Positions 23,979 to 35,025 of a DNA stretch of 64,000 bases are shown one piece after another. How positions within the stretch are numbered: the first letter of the stretch is position 1; every line of letters begins with the position of its first letter. The notes below the pieces were generated by a model that was not told the DNA's origin, did no database searches, and saw only the letters and a program-made list of their open reading frames with translations. This DNA comes from Gracilibacillus salitolerans (GTDB lineage Bacteria > Bacillota > Bacilli > Bacillales > Amphibacillaceae): NCBI RefSeq assembly GCF_009650095.1, contig NZ_CP045915.1, positions 3,100,001-3,164,000 of the forward strand, read 5' to 3'. A program made the position numbers and the translations under genes.

Positions 23979-25217
23979 ATGAATCCAGTCGTTGGTCTGG
24001 ATGTTTCAAAAGGGGAAAGTCAGCTCCAAGCTTTTTTAGATAAAGGTAAACCATATCGTAAAAGCTTTAGTATTAAGCATGATCTTAATGGACTAGGTAA
24101 CTTACTAGAATTTCTTGAAGAAGTTGAAGACGCAGCTAATGGCAATCCACCTTCGGTAGTTCTAGAGTCAACTGGTCACTATCATACTCCCGTTATTCAA
24201 TTTTTGGAGGAACAACAGTATGTTTATATTATAGTAAATCCTCTCATTTCACATCGTGCCAAAAGTTCAAGTCTGCGTAAGGTTAAAACAGATGCTGTGG
24301 ATGCCTATCACCTTTGTGAGCTGTTTTATAAAGAAGAATTAGAACCTTATAAAAAGCGAGGCATTCAGCTATTAAACCTTCGCAATCTTACTAGACAACA
24401 GGAAAGCATTGCAGAAATATCCGCAAAAACTAAGTTGCAGCTGCACTCTTTGATGGATCAGGTATTTCCAGAATATAGAGGTGTATTTGGTAGTTTATAT
24501 TCTAAGGTTTCGTTGCTTACTTTACTTGAATTCCCAACATCTGAGGCAGTTTTGAAGATGAGTGAAAGAGAATTAGCAGACAGGATTGGTGCGTTATGTA
24601 AGAGTCGTTCCGACCTCTGGGCAATAGAAAAAGCACAGAAACTAAGAGATGCAGCTCTTCGTAATCCATTTAAGAAAAACTTATACGAGAGTCATATCTT
24701 TAATCTTGAGGTGTTGGTGACGATTGTTCTTCAATACCAAGAGCATCTATCGAAAATTGCGACTGAAATAGATGCCCTCGCTAATGAAATTGAAGAATAT
24801 CATATACTCCAGTCTATCCCTGGTATCGGAGAAAAAATCGCCGGCACGATTATTTCTGAAGTTGGAGAGATAGATAGGTTCAATGATGCCAAAAAGCTCG
24901 TTGCATTTGCTGGAGTAGATCCAAGTGTTTATTCCTCTGGTAAGTTTACGGCATCCGTTAATCGAATTACTAAACGAGGATCCAATAGACTTCGCCATGC
25001 CTTATATATGGCGGTCCAAAGTGGTATTCGAGATTCTCGTAAAAAGAAGACAACAGATGATATCATGGCACGCAATAAAAGATTAAGAGAGTTTTACGAT
25101 AAAAAACGTGAAGAAGGAAAACCCTTTAGAGTAGCAGTTATTGCATGTGTTAACAAGCTCTTACATTGGATTTACGCTTTACTAAAAAGCAGAACTACTT
25201 TCCAAGATATAGCTTAG
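23979..25217 (+). CDS. IS110-family transposase, copy 2
   Basis: Identical in sequence to the copy 1 transposase, including the Asp8/Glu63/Asp105/Asp108 RuvC-like residues and the C-terminal IS116/IS110/IS902 domain. The start is the ATG at 23979 after AGGAGG. Both copies have open, full-length frames and so could be active. Confidence 0.95.
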   Translation: MNPVVGLDVSKGESQLQAFLDKGKPYRKSFSIKHDLNGLGNLLEFLEEVEDAANGNPPSVVLESTGHYHTPVIQFLEEQQYVYIIVNPLISHRAKSSSLRKVKTDAVDAYHLCELFYKEELEPYKKRGIQLLNLRNLTRQQESIAEISAKTKLQLHSLMDQVFPEYRGVFGSLYSKVSLLTLLEFPTSEAVLKMSERELADRIGALCKSRSDLWAIEKAQKLRDAALRNPFKKNLYESHIFNLEVLVTIVLQYQEHLSKIATEIDALANEIEEYHILQSIPGIGEKIAGTIISEVGEIDRFNDAKKLVAFAGVDPSVYSSGKFTASVNRITKRGSNRLRHALYMAVQSGIRDSRKKKTTDDIMARNKRLREFYDKKREEGKPFRVAVIACVNKLLHWIYALLKSRTTFQDIA

Positions 25218-25427
25218 AAACTATATCTAACTAAATACAACAAATCCTTCCAATTACAACTAATAGGAAGGTTATTTAGCATGTTCTTTTTTAGTATATC
25301 ATGGGTATTTTAATTTTTTTATTGAAAAATATTGACAAACTATTAGCTGGTTTACTTTAAGTACACTACTTCACAATGTTCCTTTATAACCCCAGATTAG
25401 TCAAAATAATGTATGAAATTCGATAAG

Positions 25428-26102
25428 TTAATTGCTTACCTTATTCGTAATGGGTTCAAAAACAAGTCCATCTGTTGTTTGCACCTTTAAAGGTTCTCTT
25501 ATTTCATCTAAGCCTATCATTATGTAAGGAGTTTTACCCTTATCCCCACCTTCAACAATTTTAACAGTGATTTCAGTCGGCCCCCATTTACTTACACTTT
25601 CAACTACAATTTCTTTTCCTAAATATTTTTCGCCTAATCTGAGCGTTACTTGTTTTTTACCTTCCGAAATAGTGGAAGTCCTATAATAACTTTCATCCCT
25701 TCCAGCATCTTCTTTGTATGTTGTTTCTCCTTTATCAATAATCCAGTAACCTTGATCAGAATAGATAACCAACCCAATCGTCGCAAAAAATAGAATTGGC
25801 AGGATGGTAAGAAAGATTTTATCAAATTTCTTAAATTCCTGTGGTTCCCTCCTACGCACTAATAATGGCAAAAGAAGTGTACCAACAATACTAACCATTA
25901 AAAATCCTGCTGCTAAGAAACCGTATGCCATACCTTCAAAACCTCGAATCACAATAAAGCCATATGCTGTAACGAGAATAGAAAAAAGAAATGTCACCAT
26001 TGGTGCTAAATAATACTTACCATTTCTTTTAGATACTATAAAAGTAAACATAAAAATAATCGAACCTAAAACAATACCACCTAACATGATTAAAAATACC
26101 AT
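25428..26102 (-). CDS. YesK-like membrane protein with C-terminal soluble domain
   Basis: The N-terminal half has four hydrophobic helices with the pattern LGGIVLGSIIFMFTFIVSKR and GFEGMAYGFLAAGF, as in YesK-like proteins. After another helix (about 95-112) a soluble domain of roughly 100 residues follows, containing VTLRLGEKYLGKEIVVESVS. The extension makes it longer than typical YesK (about 90-100 residues). Role unknown. It is the last cargo gene of the island before icd, and an island motif lies about 200 bp upstream of it. Confidence 0.6.
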   Translation of the reverse strand: MVFLIMLGGIVLGSIIFMFTFIVSKRNGKYYLAPMVTFLFSILVTAYGFIVIRGFEGMAYGFLAAGFLMVSIVGTLLLPLLVRRREPQEFKKFDKIFLTILPILFFATIGLVIYSDQGYWIIDKGETTYKEDAGRDESYYRTSTISEGKKQVTLRLGEKYLGKEIVVESVSKWGPTEITVKIVEGGDKGKTPYIMIGLDEIREPLKVQTTDGLVFEPITNKVSN

Positions 26103-26296
26103 ATAAACATCTCCAATCTATAATAATTGAAAATATCGTTTAAATATAGAATGACAATAGCGAGTACCTTTATAATTAAATTAAATAGTAATCCGAATTG
26201 ACTAACCCAATCAGTTCCAATATTGAAAGGTCATACAAAAAACAAGGGAATTGGACCTCCAAACTACCTGTTTTATTTTAATCCTTTATTTTCAAG

Positions 26297-26321
26297 TAAC
26301 CTGCCAGTTAGTTTAAGTAAA
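26297..26321 (-). repeat. Island junction motif near the right border
   Basis: Plus strand AACCTGCCAGTTAGTTTAAG (from 26299). It has the full CTGCCAGTTAGTTTAAGT form and marks the right side of the island within the 560-bp gap between the YesK-like gene and icd. The rest of that gap shows only a weak hairpin at 26411-26437 and the icd terminator. Confidence 0.6.
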
Positions 26322-26410
26322 TTTTTTCACAAAGTCATTTGTATTTTAATAAAAATATCCAATACTGGATGTAGAAATTATTCTTCAATCTGGACCGATT
26401 ATGAAACAAA

Positions 26411-26437
26411 AAAACACTGCATGTCAATACAGTATTT
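26411..26437. other. Imperfect hairpin in the island-icd gap
   Basis: AAACACTG and CAGTATTT (one mismatch) flank a 10-nt loop and have A/T runs outside, like a terminator, but no gene on either strand ends close enough to assign it. Confidence 0.3.
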
Positions 26438-26631
26438 TTGATCAAAGTTGTTACAACTTATTGTCAAAAATAATGTTTGACTCCCCTACTATGATTAAAA
26501 CAGCTTTCCTTGCCATTATTCCAAAAAATAAATAATCTAGACTCCTTCATAATGAAAGTGAAAATTCTATAGAAAAATTACTTCACAGATTATCCAATTT
26601 GCGTAGGATTTACTGATAGGACAAAAATACA

Positions 26632-26658
26632 AAAGCACCGGAGTTTATCCGGTGCTTT
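26632..26658 (-). terminator. Terminator of citZ-icd
   Basis: AAAGCACCGGA and TCCGGTGCTTT form an 11-bp stem with a 5-nt loop; minus-strand reading continues into TTTTGTATTTTTG. It lies a few bases after the icd stop, so no mdh is cotranscribed here. Confidence 0.92.
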
Positions 26659-26662
26659 ATCA

Positions 26663-27928
26663 TTAGTCCATATTTTTGATTAATTCATCTGCAAACTCAG
26701 AAGATTTTACTTCTGTAGCACCATCCATTAGACGTGCGAAGTCATATGTTACAACTTTTGAACCGATAGTTTTGTCCATTGACTTAAGGATTAATTCACC
26801 AGCTTCTCTCCATCCAAGATGTTCAAGCATTAATACACCTGAAAGAATTACAGAAGATGGGTTTACTTTATCAAGACCAGCATACTTAGGTGCAGTACCG
26901 TGTGTTGCTTCAAAAATAGCGTGACCTGATTCATAGTTGATGTTTGCACCTGGTGCAATACCAATACCACCAACCTGTGCAGCAAGTGCATCTGATACAT
27001 AGTCACCATTTAAGTTCATTGTCGCAACTACATCAAATTCTTTTGGACGAGTAAGAATTTGTTGTAAGAAAATATCCGCAATTGCATCTTTTACGATGAT
27101 ACGACCAGCTGCTTCCGCATCAGCTTGAGCTTTATCCGCTGCTTCACGGCCTTTTTCTTCAACGATTTTATCATATTCAGCCCATGTAAATACTTTGTCA
27201 CCATATTCTTTTTCTGCTAATTCATAGCCCCAGTTTTTGAAGGCACCTTCTGTAAATTTCATAATGTTACCCTTATGTACTAAAGTAACACTTTTACGTC
27301 CTTCATTAATTGCGTAATCAATTGCAGCACGAACAAGACGAGTAGTACCTTCTTTAGACACTGGTTTTACACCTAGTCCAGAAGTTTCAGGGAAACGAAT
27401 GTTCTCAACGCCCATTTCTTTTTGTAGGAAGTCGATTACTTTTTTCACTTCCTCTGAGCCTTCTTGCCATTCGATACCAGCATAGATGTCCTCTGTGTTT
27501 TCACGGAAGATTACCATATCTGTATCTTCAGGACGCTTAACTGGAGATGGCACACCTTCAAACCAGCGAACTGGACGTAAACAAGTAAATAGATCTAACT
27601 TTTGACGAAGTGCTACGTTTAAGGAACGGATACCTCCACCGATTGGTGTTGTAAGAGGTCCTTTAATCGCAATTTTATATTCACGAATTGCATCAAGCGT
27701 TTCTTCTGGTAGCCATTCACCAGTTTGGTCATATGCTTTTTGACCAGCAAGAACTTCTTTCCATTCAATACCTTTTTCACCATTATAAGCTTTTTCAACA
27801 GCTGCCTCTAGTACACGACTAGATGCTGCCCAAATATCTGGACCAGTTCCGTCCCCTTCAATAAAAGGAATGACTGGTTTATCAGGTGTTTGCACAACAC
27901 CATTTTCTACAGTAATTTTTTGACCCAT
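26663..27928 (-). CDS. icd: NADP-dependent isocitrate dehydrogenase
   Basis: Icd converts isocitrate to 2-oxoglutarate, CO2 and NADPH in the TCA cycle. The substrate-binding segment with the regulatory serine is visible ([18 protein letters not shown], about 105-122), as is the metal-binding region ([17 protein letters not shown]) and HGTAPKYAG. Length 421 is typical. It lies 56 bp after citZ in the same direction. In B. subtilis the order is citZ-icd-mdh; here a terminator and the island follow instead of mdh. Confidence 0.96.
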   Translation of the reverse strand: MGQKITVENGVVQTPDKPVIPFIEGDGTGPDIWAASSRVLEAAVEKAYNGEKGIEWKEVLAGQKAYDQTGEWLPEETLDAIREYKIAIKGPLTTPIGGGIRSLNVALRQKLDLFTCLRPVRWFEGVPSPVKRPEDTDMVIFRENTEDIYAGIEWQEGSEEVKKVIDFLQKEMGVENIRFPETSGLGVKPVSKEGTTRLVRAAIDYAINEGRKSVTLVHKGNIMKFTEGAFKNWGYELAEKEYGDKVFTWAEYDKIVEEKGREAADKAQADAEAAGRIIVKDAIADIFLQQILTRPKEFDVVATMNLNGDYVSDALAAQVGGIGIAPGANINYESGHAIFEATHGTAPKYAGLDKVNPSSVILSGVLMLEHLGWREAGELILKSMDKTIGSKVVTYDFARLMDGATEVKSSEFADELIKNMD

Positions 27929-27984
27929 AATTCAAATTCCTCCTAGATTCATTAATATTTATATCATTTTCAAAAAGAAAATGG

Positions 27985-29100
27985 TTAACGTTGATTAATA
28001 TCCACATATACTTGTTTTTGTGGACCTACATATTCTGCACGTGGTCTGATTAAACGGTTGTTCTCATATTGTTCTAAAATATGTGCAATCCAACCTGAGA
28101 AACGACTCATCGCAAAAATTGGAGTGTAAAGATCATGTTTAATCCCTAAACTATGGTACACCGAAGCGGAGTAGAAATCAACATTGGCTGGTAAGCCTTT
28201 TTCCGCTTTAATATATTCTTCTATCTTCACGGACATATCATACCATTTTTCCGTTCCTTGACGTGCTGTTAATTCTTTGGACATTTTCTTCAAATGTTTC
28301 GCACGCGGGTCACCATTTTTGTAAACACGGTGGCCCATCCCCATGATCTTTTCTTTATTAGCCATTCTTTCTTTCACATATGGAATCGCATTATCGACTT
28401 CACCGATTTCAAGCAGCATTTCCATTACACGCTCATTAGCACCACCATGAAGCGGTCCTTTAAGCGCACTGATTGCAGCAGTAATACCTGAATAAATATC
28501 AGACAACGTCGCAACACATACACGTGAAGTGAATGTTGATGCATTTAATTCATGGTCTGCATGAAGTACTAATGCCTTGTTAATCGCTTCTGTTTCTAAG
28601 TCACTTGGCTCTTTTCCATTTAGCATATAAAGGAAGTTTGCTGCATAGCTTAAGCCTTGTTTCGGTTGTATGATATCCTTTCCATCGCGAATACGAGAAA
28701 AAGCAGTTACAACAGAAGCTACCTTTGCTTGCAGGCGGACAGCTTTACGATTATTGGCCTCATCAGTCATCTCATCAGCTTCCGGATCATATAATCCAAG
28801 TAGTGAAACAGCTGTTCTTAGAGCAGCCATTGGATGAACATTATGTATATCATAAGACTTAAAATGTTCTACTACTCCATCTGGTAGTGTCATATTTTCG
28901 AATAAGTCTTTTTCCAGCTCAGCTAACTCTTCCTTGTTTGGAAGCCTTTTATTCCATAATAAAAAGACAACTTCTTCAAAGCTAGCATTCTCTGCCAAGT
29001 CATCAATCGTATAACCGACATATGTAAGCTGGTCATCAATAATGGAACTTACCTTTGACTCTGCTGCTACTATCCCTTCAAGTCCTTTCGTTGTTGACAT
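27985..29100 (-). CDS. citZ: Citrate synthase
   Basis: CitZ condenses oxaloacetate and acetyl-CoA. It is the short Gram-positive type II-related form of 371 residues. The catalytic histidines are in GPLHGGANE and MGMGHRVYK, and the catalytic Asp in ANVDFYSASVY. It is the first gene of citZ-icd. AGGAGAGGGATG-like sequence precedes the ATG. Carbon and CcpC-type control is known for the Bacillus gene, but I did not find convincing operators. Confidence 0.95.
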   Translation of the reverse strand: MSTTKGLEGIVAAESKVSSIIDDQLTYVGYTIDDLAENASFEEVVFLLWNKRLPNKEELAELEKDLFENMTLPDGVVEHFKSYDIHNVHPMAALRTAVSLLGLYDPEADEMTDEANNRKAVRLQAKVASVVTAFSRIRDGKDIIQPKQGLSYAANFLYMLNGKEPSDLETEAINKALVLHADHELNASTFTSRVCVATLSDIYSGITAAISALKGPLHGGANERVMEMLLEIGEVDNAIPYVKERMANKEKIMGMGHRVYKNGDPRAKHLKKMSKELTARQGTEKWYDMSVKIEEYIKAEKGLPANVDFYSASVYHSLGIKHDLYTPIFAMSRFSGWIAHILEQYENNRLIRPRAEYVGPQKQVYVDINQR

Positions 29101-29279
29101 AACATCCCTCTCCTTTTCTTATCCAAATTGCTTTTACTTCTATCGTCAAAGCGATAAAAATAATGGTGCTTTTGAACATCCCCATGCCTATTATAAACAA
29201 ACAAAAAAAGATAGTAAATGAAAACGATTAAAATTTATCATATAATCTTGTTTTCTGTCATAGCTTGTATTACCTTTCC

Positions 29280-29750
29280 TTACTTAATAAATGGAAGTGC
29301 ATCAAGCATTCTGATAATAACATATGCAATTCCTGCACCAATTAGTGGACCTACAGCAACACCTTGGAACACTACAACAGCGATGATAGTTCCTATTACC
29401 AGTGCAGTAGTAATTTCAGGGTCATTCGCCAACAATGAAAGCCCATGTTTTGCAACGACTGCTACGAACATACCAGCAATTAGTGCCACCCAGGCGTGGT
29501 AGGATTTTACACTTTGTACTAAGTCTTTGAAACCTATATCGCCGGTTGCAATCGGAATAAGAACTGCAACCGTTATGATGATAACACCCCAGCCAATCCC
29601 TTTGTCTTGTATGTATGGAAAAAGCTTATCATCGATTTTTAATAATTTCATTCCAAAAAGTATGTATACTGCTACCATAATTGCCTGGTTTTTAGCAATG
29701 TATCCCAATAAAAATAATATGAGTAAGAAAATCGTTGAACTACTTAACAT
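29280..29750 (-). CDS. ytwI: DUF441 family membrane protein YtwI
   Basis: About 156 residues, with four or five hydrophobic segments and conserved GIGWGVIIITVAVLIPIATG and HGLSLLANDPEITTALVIG stretches of the DUF441/UPF0756 family. Function unknown. The start at 29750 has GGAGG at 7 nt; the longer frame from 29777 lacks it. It is divergent from ytvI, with 93 bp between the starts, as in B. subtilis. Confidence 0.85.
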   Translation of the reverse strand: MLSSSTIFLLILFLLGYIAKNQAIMVAVYILFGMKLLKIDDKLFPYIQDKGIGWGVIIITVAVLIPIATGDIGFKDLVQSVKSYHAWVALIAGMFVAVVAKHGLSLLANDPEITTALVIGTIIAVVVFQGVAVGPLIGAGIAYVIIRMLDALPFIK

Positions 29751-29843
29751 AACATGTCCTCCACTGCTTCTAACCAATGTTTATCTTATCACAAAGTGCC
29801 TGATTTTAAAAAAATAACCTCTGATTTTAAAGGAGATTTCAAT

Positions 29844-30968
29844 ATGCTAACCAAGCAAATGTCATTAAGAATTTTTTACCTTATCGCCATTCTTTCCATG
29901 CTATTATTAACTATATATCTAATCATTCAATTTCTATTTCCATTCTTTTTAGCTTGTATATTTGCCATTCTTTTATATCCAGTTATTCAATTGATGCATA
30001 ATCATTTAAAAATCCCTTATGTTCTCAGTTGTCTATTGGGTATATTAATCGCTATCATTAGTACTATATTGTCACTTTTTTATATTGGTTTGGAATTATT
30101 ACAAGGTATTGTTTATTTAACGAAATGGATTCCGGATAATCTCCGCTTTTTGCTGGAACAGTCTATTAACCATTTTAATCAATGGATCCAACCGCTCATT
30201 CAAAAAGCGAATCAATATATCCATAGTCTGCCTGAAGAACAGCATTCTATTATTGAAGAACAATTAGCCGAAATCAGTATAAGTATTGCCGATCAAATCG
30301 CCTATTTATTAGAAATAATATTGAACTGGGTTGGAAACCAAGTATCCAGTCTACCCGGATCTGTTACTATTTTAATATTTTCATTCTTGTGTACTTTTTT
30401 CATCTGTAAAGATTGGGACAAGTTCTATCAATATGTTTCTAAAAAAATCCCGTTATCATACATCCAAATTGCAACAACTGTCTCCAAACAAATAAAATCA
30501 AAGGTTATAAGGTATTTAAAAGCACAGTTATTACTGATATCCATTACTTTCACCATTATCCTTCTCGGATTAAACCTATTTCAAATAAAACACGCTTTTA
30601 CGATAGCTCTTTTTATGGCATTAGTAGATCTGTTACCTATTTTAGGAACTGGAATCATTTTTGTACCATGGAGTTTATATTTATTTATGACAGGAGAAAC
30701 GACCTTGGCAATTTGCTTGTTTTCGCTTTATTTATTCGTTATTCTGCAAAGGCAAATTTTGGAACCTAAAATTGTTTCCAATGCTTTAGGTATTCATCCA
30801 ATCTTAACAATTCTCGCCATCTATTTAGGCTTTCAATTATTTGGTGTGAAAGGAATATGGCTAGGTCCCGCTATCTTATTTGTTGGAAAAGCATGTAGTG
30901 AAGCCAATCTGTTCTACATACTTTGGCAATACATTAAGCATAACCGTTTTAGCGTCGATAAATCGTAA
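29844..30968 (+). CDS. ytvI: Sporulation membrane protein YtvI, AI-2E transporter family
   Basis: About 374 residues with seven to eight membrane spans in the AI-2E/YdiK/PerM arrangement: two N-terminal helices, a long amphipathic soluble stretch (about 80-150), then the C-terminal helices with DLLPILGTGIIFVPW and GIWLGPAILF. YtvI is sporulation-associated in Bacillus; the transported molecule is unknown. ATG 29844 is chosen because AAAGGAG precedes it. Its 3' end overlaps the convergent fxsA by 20 bp. Confidence 0.88.
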   Translation: MLTKQMSLRIFYLIAILSMLLLTIYLIIQFLFPFFLACIFAILLYPVIQLMHNHLKIPYVLSCLLGILIAIISTILSLFYIGLELLQGIVYLTKWIPDNLRFLLEQSINHFNQWIQPLIQKANQYIHSLPEEQHSIIEEQLAEISISIADQIAYLLEIILNWVGNQVSSLPGSVTILIFSFLCTFFICKDWDKFYQYVSKKIPLSYIQIATTVSKQIKSKVIRYLKAQLLLISITFTIILLGLNLFQIKHAFTIALFMALVDLLPILGTGIIFVPWSLYLFMTGETTLAICLFSLYLFVILQRQILEPKIVSNALGIHPILTILAIYLGFQLFGVKGIWLGPAILFVGKACSEANLFYILWQYIKHNRFSVDKS

Positions 30969-31341
30969 ATCTTCCACTATCCATCCATTTACGTGCAATG
31001 TTTTGAAACATATTTTTAAATGGCCTTCTGGTAAAAGGGATTAACAGACAAAAACCGATGGCATCTGTTATAAACCCTGGGGTTAAAAGTACGACTCCAC
31101 CTATTAAAATACAAATTCCGTCAAAAATGGAGTCTTGTGGCGGATATCCCATGCTCATTGATTCTTGTGCCTTTCTTAACGTTTCTAAACCTTGCTGCTT
31201 AGCTAACCAAGCACCAAGTACTCCAGTTAATATAATCAATAGAATAAGCCACCATGGCCCGATATAGCCACCAGCCCAAACAAATATACCAATTTCTAAT
31301 GCCGGAACTACCAAAATAAATAAAAGTAACCATCGAAACAT
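30949..31341 (-). CDS. fxsA: FxsA family membrane protein
   Basis: A 130-residue membrane protein of the FxsA/YtzA type. The family hallmarks are EIGIFVWAGGYIGPWW, GVLGAWLAKQQG and GGVLLLTPGF-like VVLLTPGFITDAIGF. In E. coli FxsA relieves F-plasmid exclusion of phage T7; its role in Bacillus is unknown. ATG 31341 fits AAGGGTGAT better than the upstream GTG. It is convergent with ytvI and overlaps it by 20 bp. Confidence 0.88.
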   Translation of the reverse strand: MFRWLLLFILVVPALEIGIFVWAGGYIGPWWLILLIILTGVLGAWLAKQQGLETLRKAQESMSMGYPPQDSIFDGICILIGGVVLLTPGFITDAIGFCLLIPFTRRPFKNMFQNIARKWMDSGRFTIYRR

Positions 31342-31364
31342 ATATATCACCCTTTTTTAGATAA

Positions 31365-31500
31365 AGTGAGACTTCCATCAATGGGGCTTTTTGACCCCAA
31401 CTAGGCTTGCGAAACTTATCAGGAAGTTGAAGTTAGCGTCCGTTATCCCCCACGCTTCATTGAAATACTCGCTTGATATGCGGGCTTACGGACGGTTTGC
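31365..31500. repeat. Dispersed intergenic repeat, family 2, copy 1
   Basis: Located in the gap between pyk and fxsA. It starts with AGTGAGACTTCCATCAATGG, then a GGGGC-TTTTT-GACCCC hairpin, and contains ACTTATCA...GTTGA...CGTCCGTTA...CCCCC. The same blocks occur at 57557-57692, where AGTGAGACTTCC appears in inverted form at the other end. The remainder of the gap, to 31628, holds no other clear feature. Confidence 0.55.
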
Positions 31501-31628
31501 GCCGTGATAAAGAAAATTTGGCTAATCGCCAAGCACTAGCGAATGCCTTAGTTTTCTCATACTATCTACTTTCTTTTCTATAGTTAAAAAGAGAGAAGAA
31601 GGCAAGCTTCTTCTCTAATTCTCCATTT

Positions 31629-33389
31629 TTATAAAACACTAGCATGACCAGCGTAAATATCACCTTTTTGCGCATCAATAGTGATATCTTGTCCATCACT
31701 AATTAATTCAAGTGCTCTCTCAACACCTACAATAACAGGAATACCTAAACTCAGTCCTACAACTGCCGCATGGGAAGTCAAACCGCCTTCTTCCGTGATG
31801 ATTCCCCCTGCTTTCTCGATAGATGGCATCATATCTTTATCTGTGCCATAAGTAATGATAATGTCATCTTGCTGTACTTTTAGCTTTGCCTCTTCTGCAT
31901 CTTTACAAATAATCGCACGTCCGTAAGTACTGCCTTTACCTACACCTTGTCCTTTAGCTAACACATCACCAATTACATGGACTTTCAGCAGGTTAGTCGT
32001 TCCACTTTCGCCAACAGGAACACCAGCAGTGATAATTACACGGTCACCGCGCTTGAAGTGGTTTGTTTTCAATCCTTGTTCAATCGCTTCTTCTAATACG
32101 TCGTCTGTAGTATGTGCAAGTGTACCAACAATTGTTTCGACACCCCAGACCAGCGCTAATCTTCTACTTACTTGCTCATCAAATGTAACGGCAATAATTG
32201 GTGATTCCGGACGATATTTTGATATCATACGAGCAGTAAAACCACTAACAGTTGGAGTTAAAATAGCATCAACATTTAGGTTCATTGCTGAATGGTTAAC
32301 AGATTGACTAATCGCATCTGTGATCGTCACATCAGATGCTTTCGAGCGAAGGTCAAGCATTGCTTTATGATCAATAGCTGTTTCTGCTTTTTTCGCAATA
32401 TTACTCATTGTATCCACTGCTTCAATTGGATAATCACCAGCAGCTGTCTCACCTGAAAGCATAATCGCGTCTGTTCCATCTAAAATCGCATTCGCAACGT
32501 CTGAAGCTTCTGCTCTTGTTGGTCTTGGGTTACGTTGCATGGAATCAAGCATTTGCGTTGCTGTAATGACTGGCTTACCAGCATTGTTACATTTATAAAT
32601 CATTTCTTTTTGAACAAGTGGTACATCCTCTGGCGGAATTTCAACACCTAAATCACCACGTGCAACCATTAAACCATCACTTACCTGGAGAATGGCATCT
32701 AAATTATCGACACCTTCTTGGTTCTCTATTTTAGGAATGATTTGAATTTGTGTTGCATTATGTTCTTCCAATAATCCTCTAATTTCCAACACATCAGATG
32801 CACGACGAACAAAGGAAGCGGCAATAAAATCAACGCCTTGCTCAATACCAAATTTAATGTCAGCTGCATCTTTATCCGTGATACCTGGAAGATTTACACT
32901 TACGTTCGGAACATTAACACCTTTTTTATTTTTTAATAAACCAGAATTTAGCGCAACAGTTTTTAATTCATTGTTATCTTTAAGAATTTCTGTTACTTCT
33001 AGTGCTATTAAGCCATCATCTAATAATAATTTAGAACCGACTTCAACATCATGAATTAATTGAGGATAGGTTACTGAAATACGCTCAGCATTTCCTTCAA
33101 TTTCATCCATTGTGACATATACGGTATTCCCTTTAACAATATCGGCTTTCCCGTCTTTTAAAGTTCCTGTACGAATTTCAGGACCTTTTGTATCTAATAA
33201 AATAGCAACTGTTTTCCCTAATTTTTTTGCAACATTACGTATGTTATTAATTCTTGCTCCATGCTCATCAAAATCTCCATGAGAAAAGTTTAAACGGGCA
33301 ACATTCATCCCTGCCTTGATTAGTTGTTCTAATTTTTCTTCTGCTTCTGATGCTGGTCCAATCGTACAAACGATTTTAGTTCTTCTCAT
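31629..33389 (-). CDS. pyk: Pyruvate kinase with C-terminal PEP-utilising domain
   Basis: Pyk transfers phosphate from PEP to ADP at the end of glycolysis. The (beta/alpha)8 core shows RLNFSHG, the active-site [10 protein letters not shown] and TATQMLDSM; the C-terminal extra domain of about 110 residues has [11 protein letters not shown], the PEP-utilising motif found in Bacillus and Geobacillus Pyk. From ATG 33389, with AAGGAGG upstream, the protein is 586 residues, matching B. subtilis. It follows pfkA on the same strand. Confidence 0.96.
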   Translation of the reverse strand: MRRTKIVCTIGPASEAEEKLEQLIKAGMNVARLNFSHGDFDEHGARINNIRNVAKKLGKTVAILLDTKGPEIRTGTLKDGKADIVKGNTVYVTMDEIEGNAERISVTYPQLIHDVEVGSKLLLDDGLIALEVTEILKDNNELKTVALNSGLLKNKKGVNVPNVSVNLPGITDKDAADIKFGIEQGVDFIAASFVRRASDVLEIRGLLEEHNATQIQIIPKIENQEGVDNLDAILQVSDGLMVARGDLGVEIPPEDVPLVQKEMIYKCNNAGKPVITATQMLDSMQRNPRPTRAEASDVANAILDGTDAIMLSGETAAGDYPIEAVDTMSNIAKKAETAIDHKAMLDLRSKASDVTITDAISQSVNHSAMNLNVDAILTPTVSGFTARMISKYRPESPIIAVTFDEQVSRRLALVWGVETIVGTLAHTTDDVLEEAIEQGLKTNHFKRGDRVIITAGVPVGESGTTNLLKVHVIGDVLAKGQGVGKGSTYGRAIICKDAEEAKLKVQQDDIIITYGTDKDMMPSIEKAGGIITEEGGLTSHAAVVGLSLGIPVIVGVERALELISDGQDITIDAQKGDIYAGHASVL

Positions 33390-33450
33390 TTTGCTTCCTC
33401 CTTCGATCATCTCTATCCTATGCGACTAATATATTACGATATTTGCTAAA

Positions 33451-34446
<996 letters not shown>

Positions 34447-34730
34447 TCATTTTTCCCCATCTTTTCTCTCTTTTAAACTATATAGGTATTCCACCTAAGA
34501 TTATACATGAAATAAAAACGAAACTCACCCCTAAACAATATAATTTTAGCGTATTTCTCTCAACATTGAAAGTTTTTTTGTTTTTTTTACCTATCAATGA
34601 TTGTTTATTAAATACAAAAAAATCCCGATTTTGCTTTGTTTAATTCGATAAAGATAACTGCTGCGAACTAGTGAAAAGTCTGTTTAGTATAGCTTTCTTC
34701 CATTCTTTTAAAGTTAAGTGCTAATTCGTC

Positions 34731-34851
34731 GCTGCGGAAAAATACTCCCTTTCCAGGGGCACGGCCTCAGCTAACTTGATGAAGAAATCGCTTCACCAAG
34801 TGGATCTTCGGCTCGCGCTATTCCCTCAGGAGTGTCGCATTTTTCCGCAGC
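34731..34851. repeat. GC-rich palindromic module A
   Basis: GCTGCGGAAAAAT and ATTTTTCCGCAGC are perfect 13-bp inverted ends of a 121-bp module that includes CTCCCTTTCCAGGGGCACGG. Sequences of this kind are common between genes in Bacillaceae genomes. Confidence 0.7.
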
Positions 34852-34945
34852 TTAGTATAGCTTTCTAATAATGCAACAGGAAAGCACATGAATATAGTTC
34901 CATGAATTCTCTCCTTTTCATAATCAGTACACTAAAATAACCGTA

Positions 34946-35025
34946 GGCAGAATGCGGAGACTCCTGTGGGACAGCGAAAGCTGAAGATCCACTTTGCAAA
35001 GTTAGCTGAAGCGGAGCGTTCTGCC
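34946..35025. repeat. GC-rich palindromic module B, partly inverted copy of A
   Basis: GGCAGAATGC and GCGTTCTGCC (one wobble) close an 80-bp module containing GCTGAAGATCCACTTTGCAA, whose complement resembles AAGTGGATCTTCGGCT in module A. Modules A and B are therefore related in opposite orientation. Confidence 0.6.

Larger units (their letters stand above)
23709..25352 (+). mobile_element. IS110-family insertion sequence, copy 2
   Basis: Identical to copy 1 across the whole element at a constant offset of 2668 bp and in the same orientation. The left flank is AACGCACCCGTT and the right flank TTTACTTTAAGTAC; joined, they resemble the island motif CCCGTTA..TTTAAGT. The right flank matches the RNA's right target guide less well than copy 1 (GTTTA only). 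Identity of the copies indicates very recent movement. Confidence 0.9.

Noticed and set aside
29218..29502. Plus-strand open frame of 94 residues
   Set aside because: It is antisense to ytwI (DUF441), without a binding site or plausible protein character.
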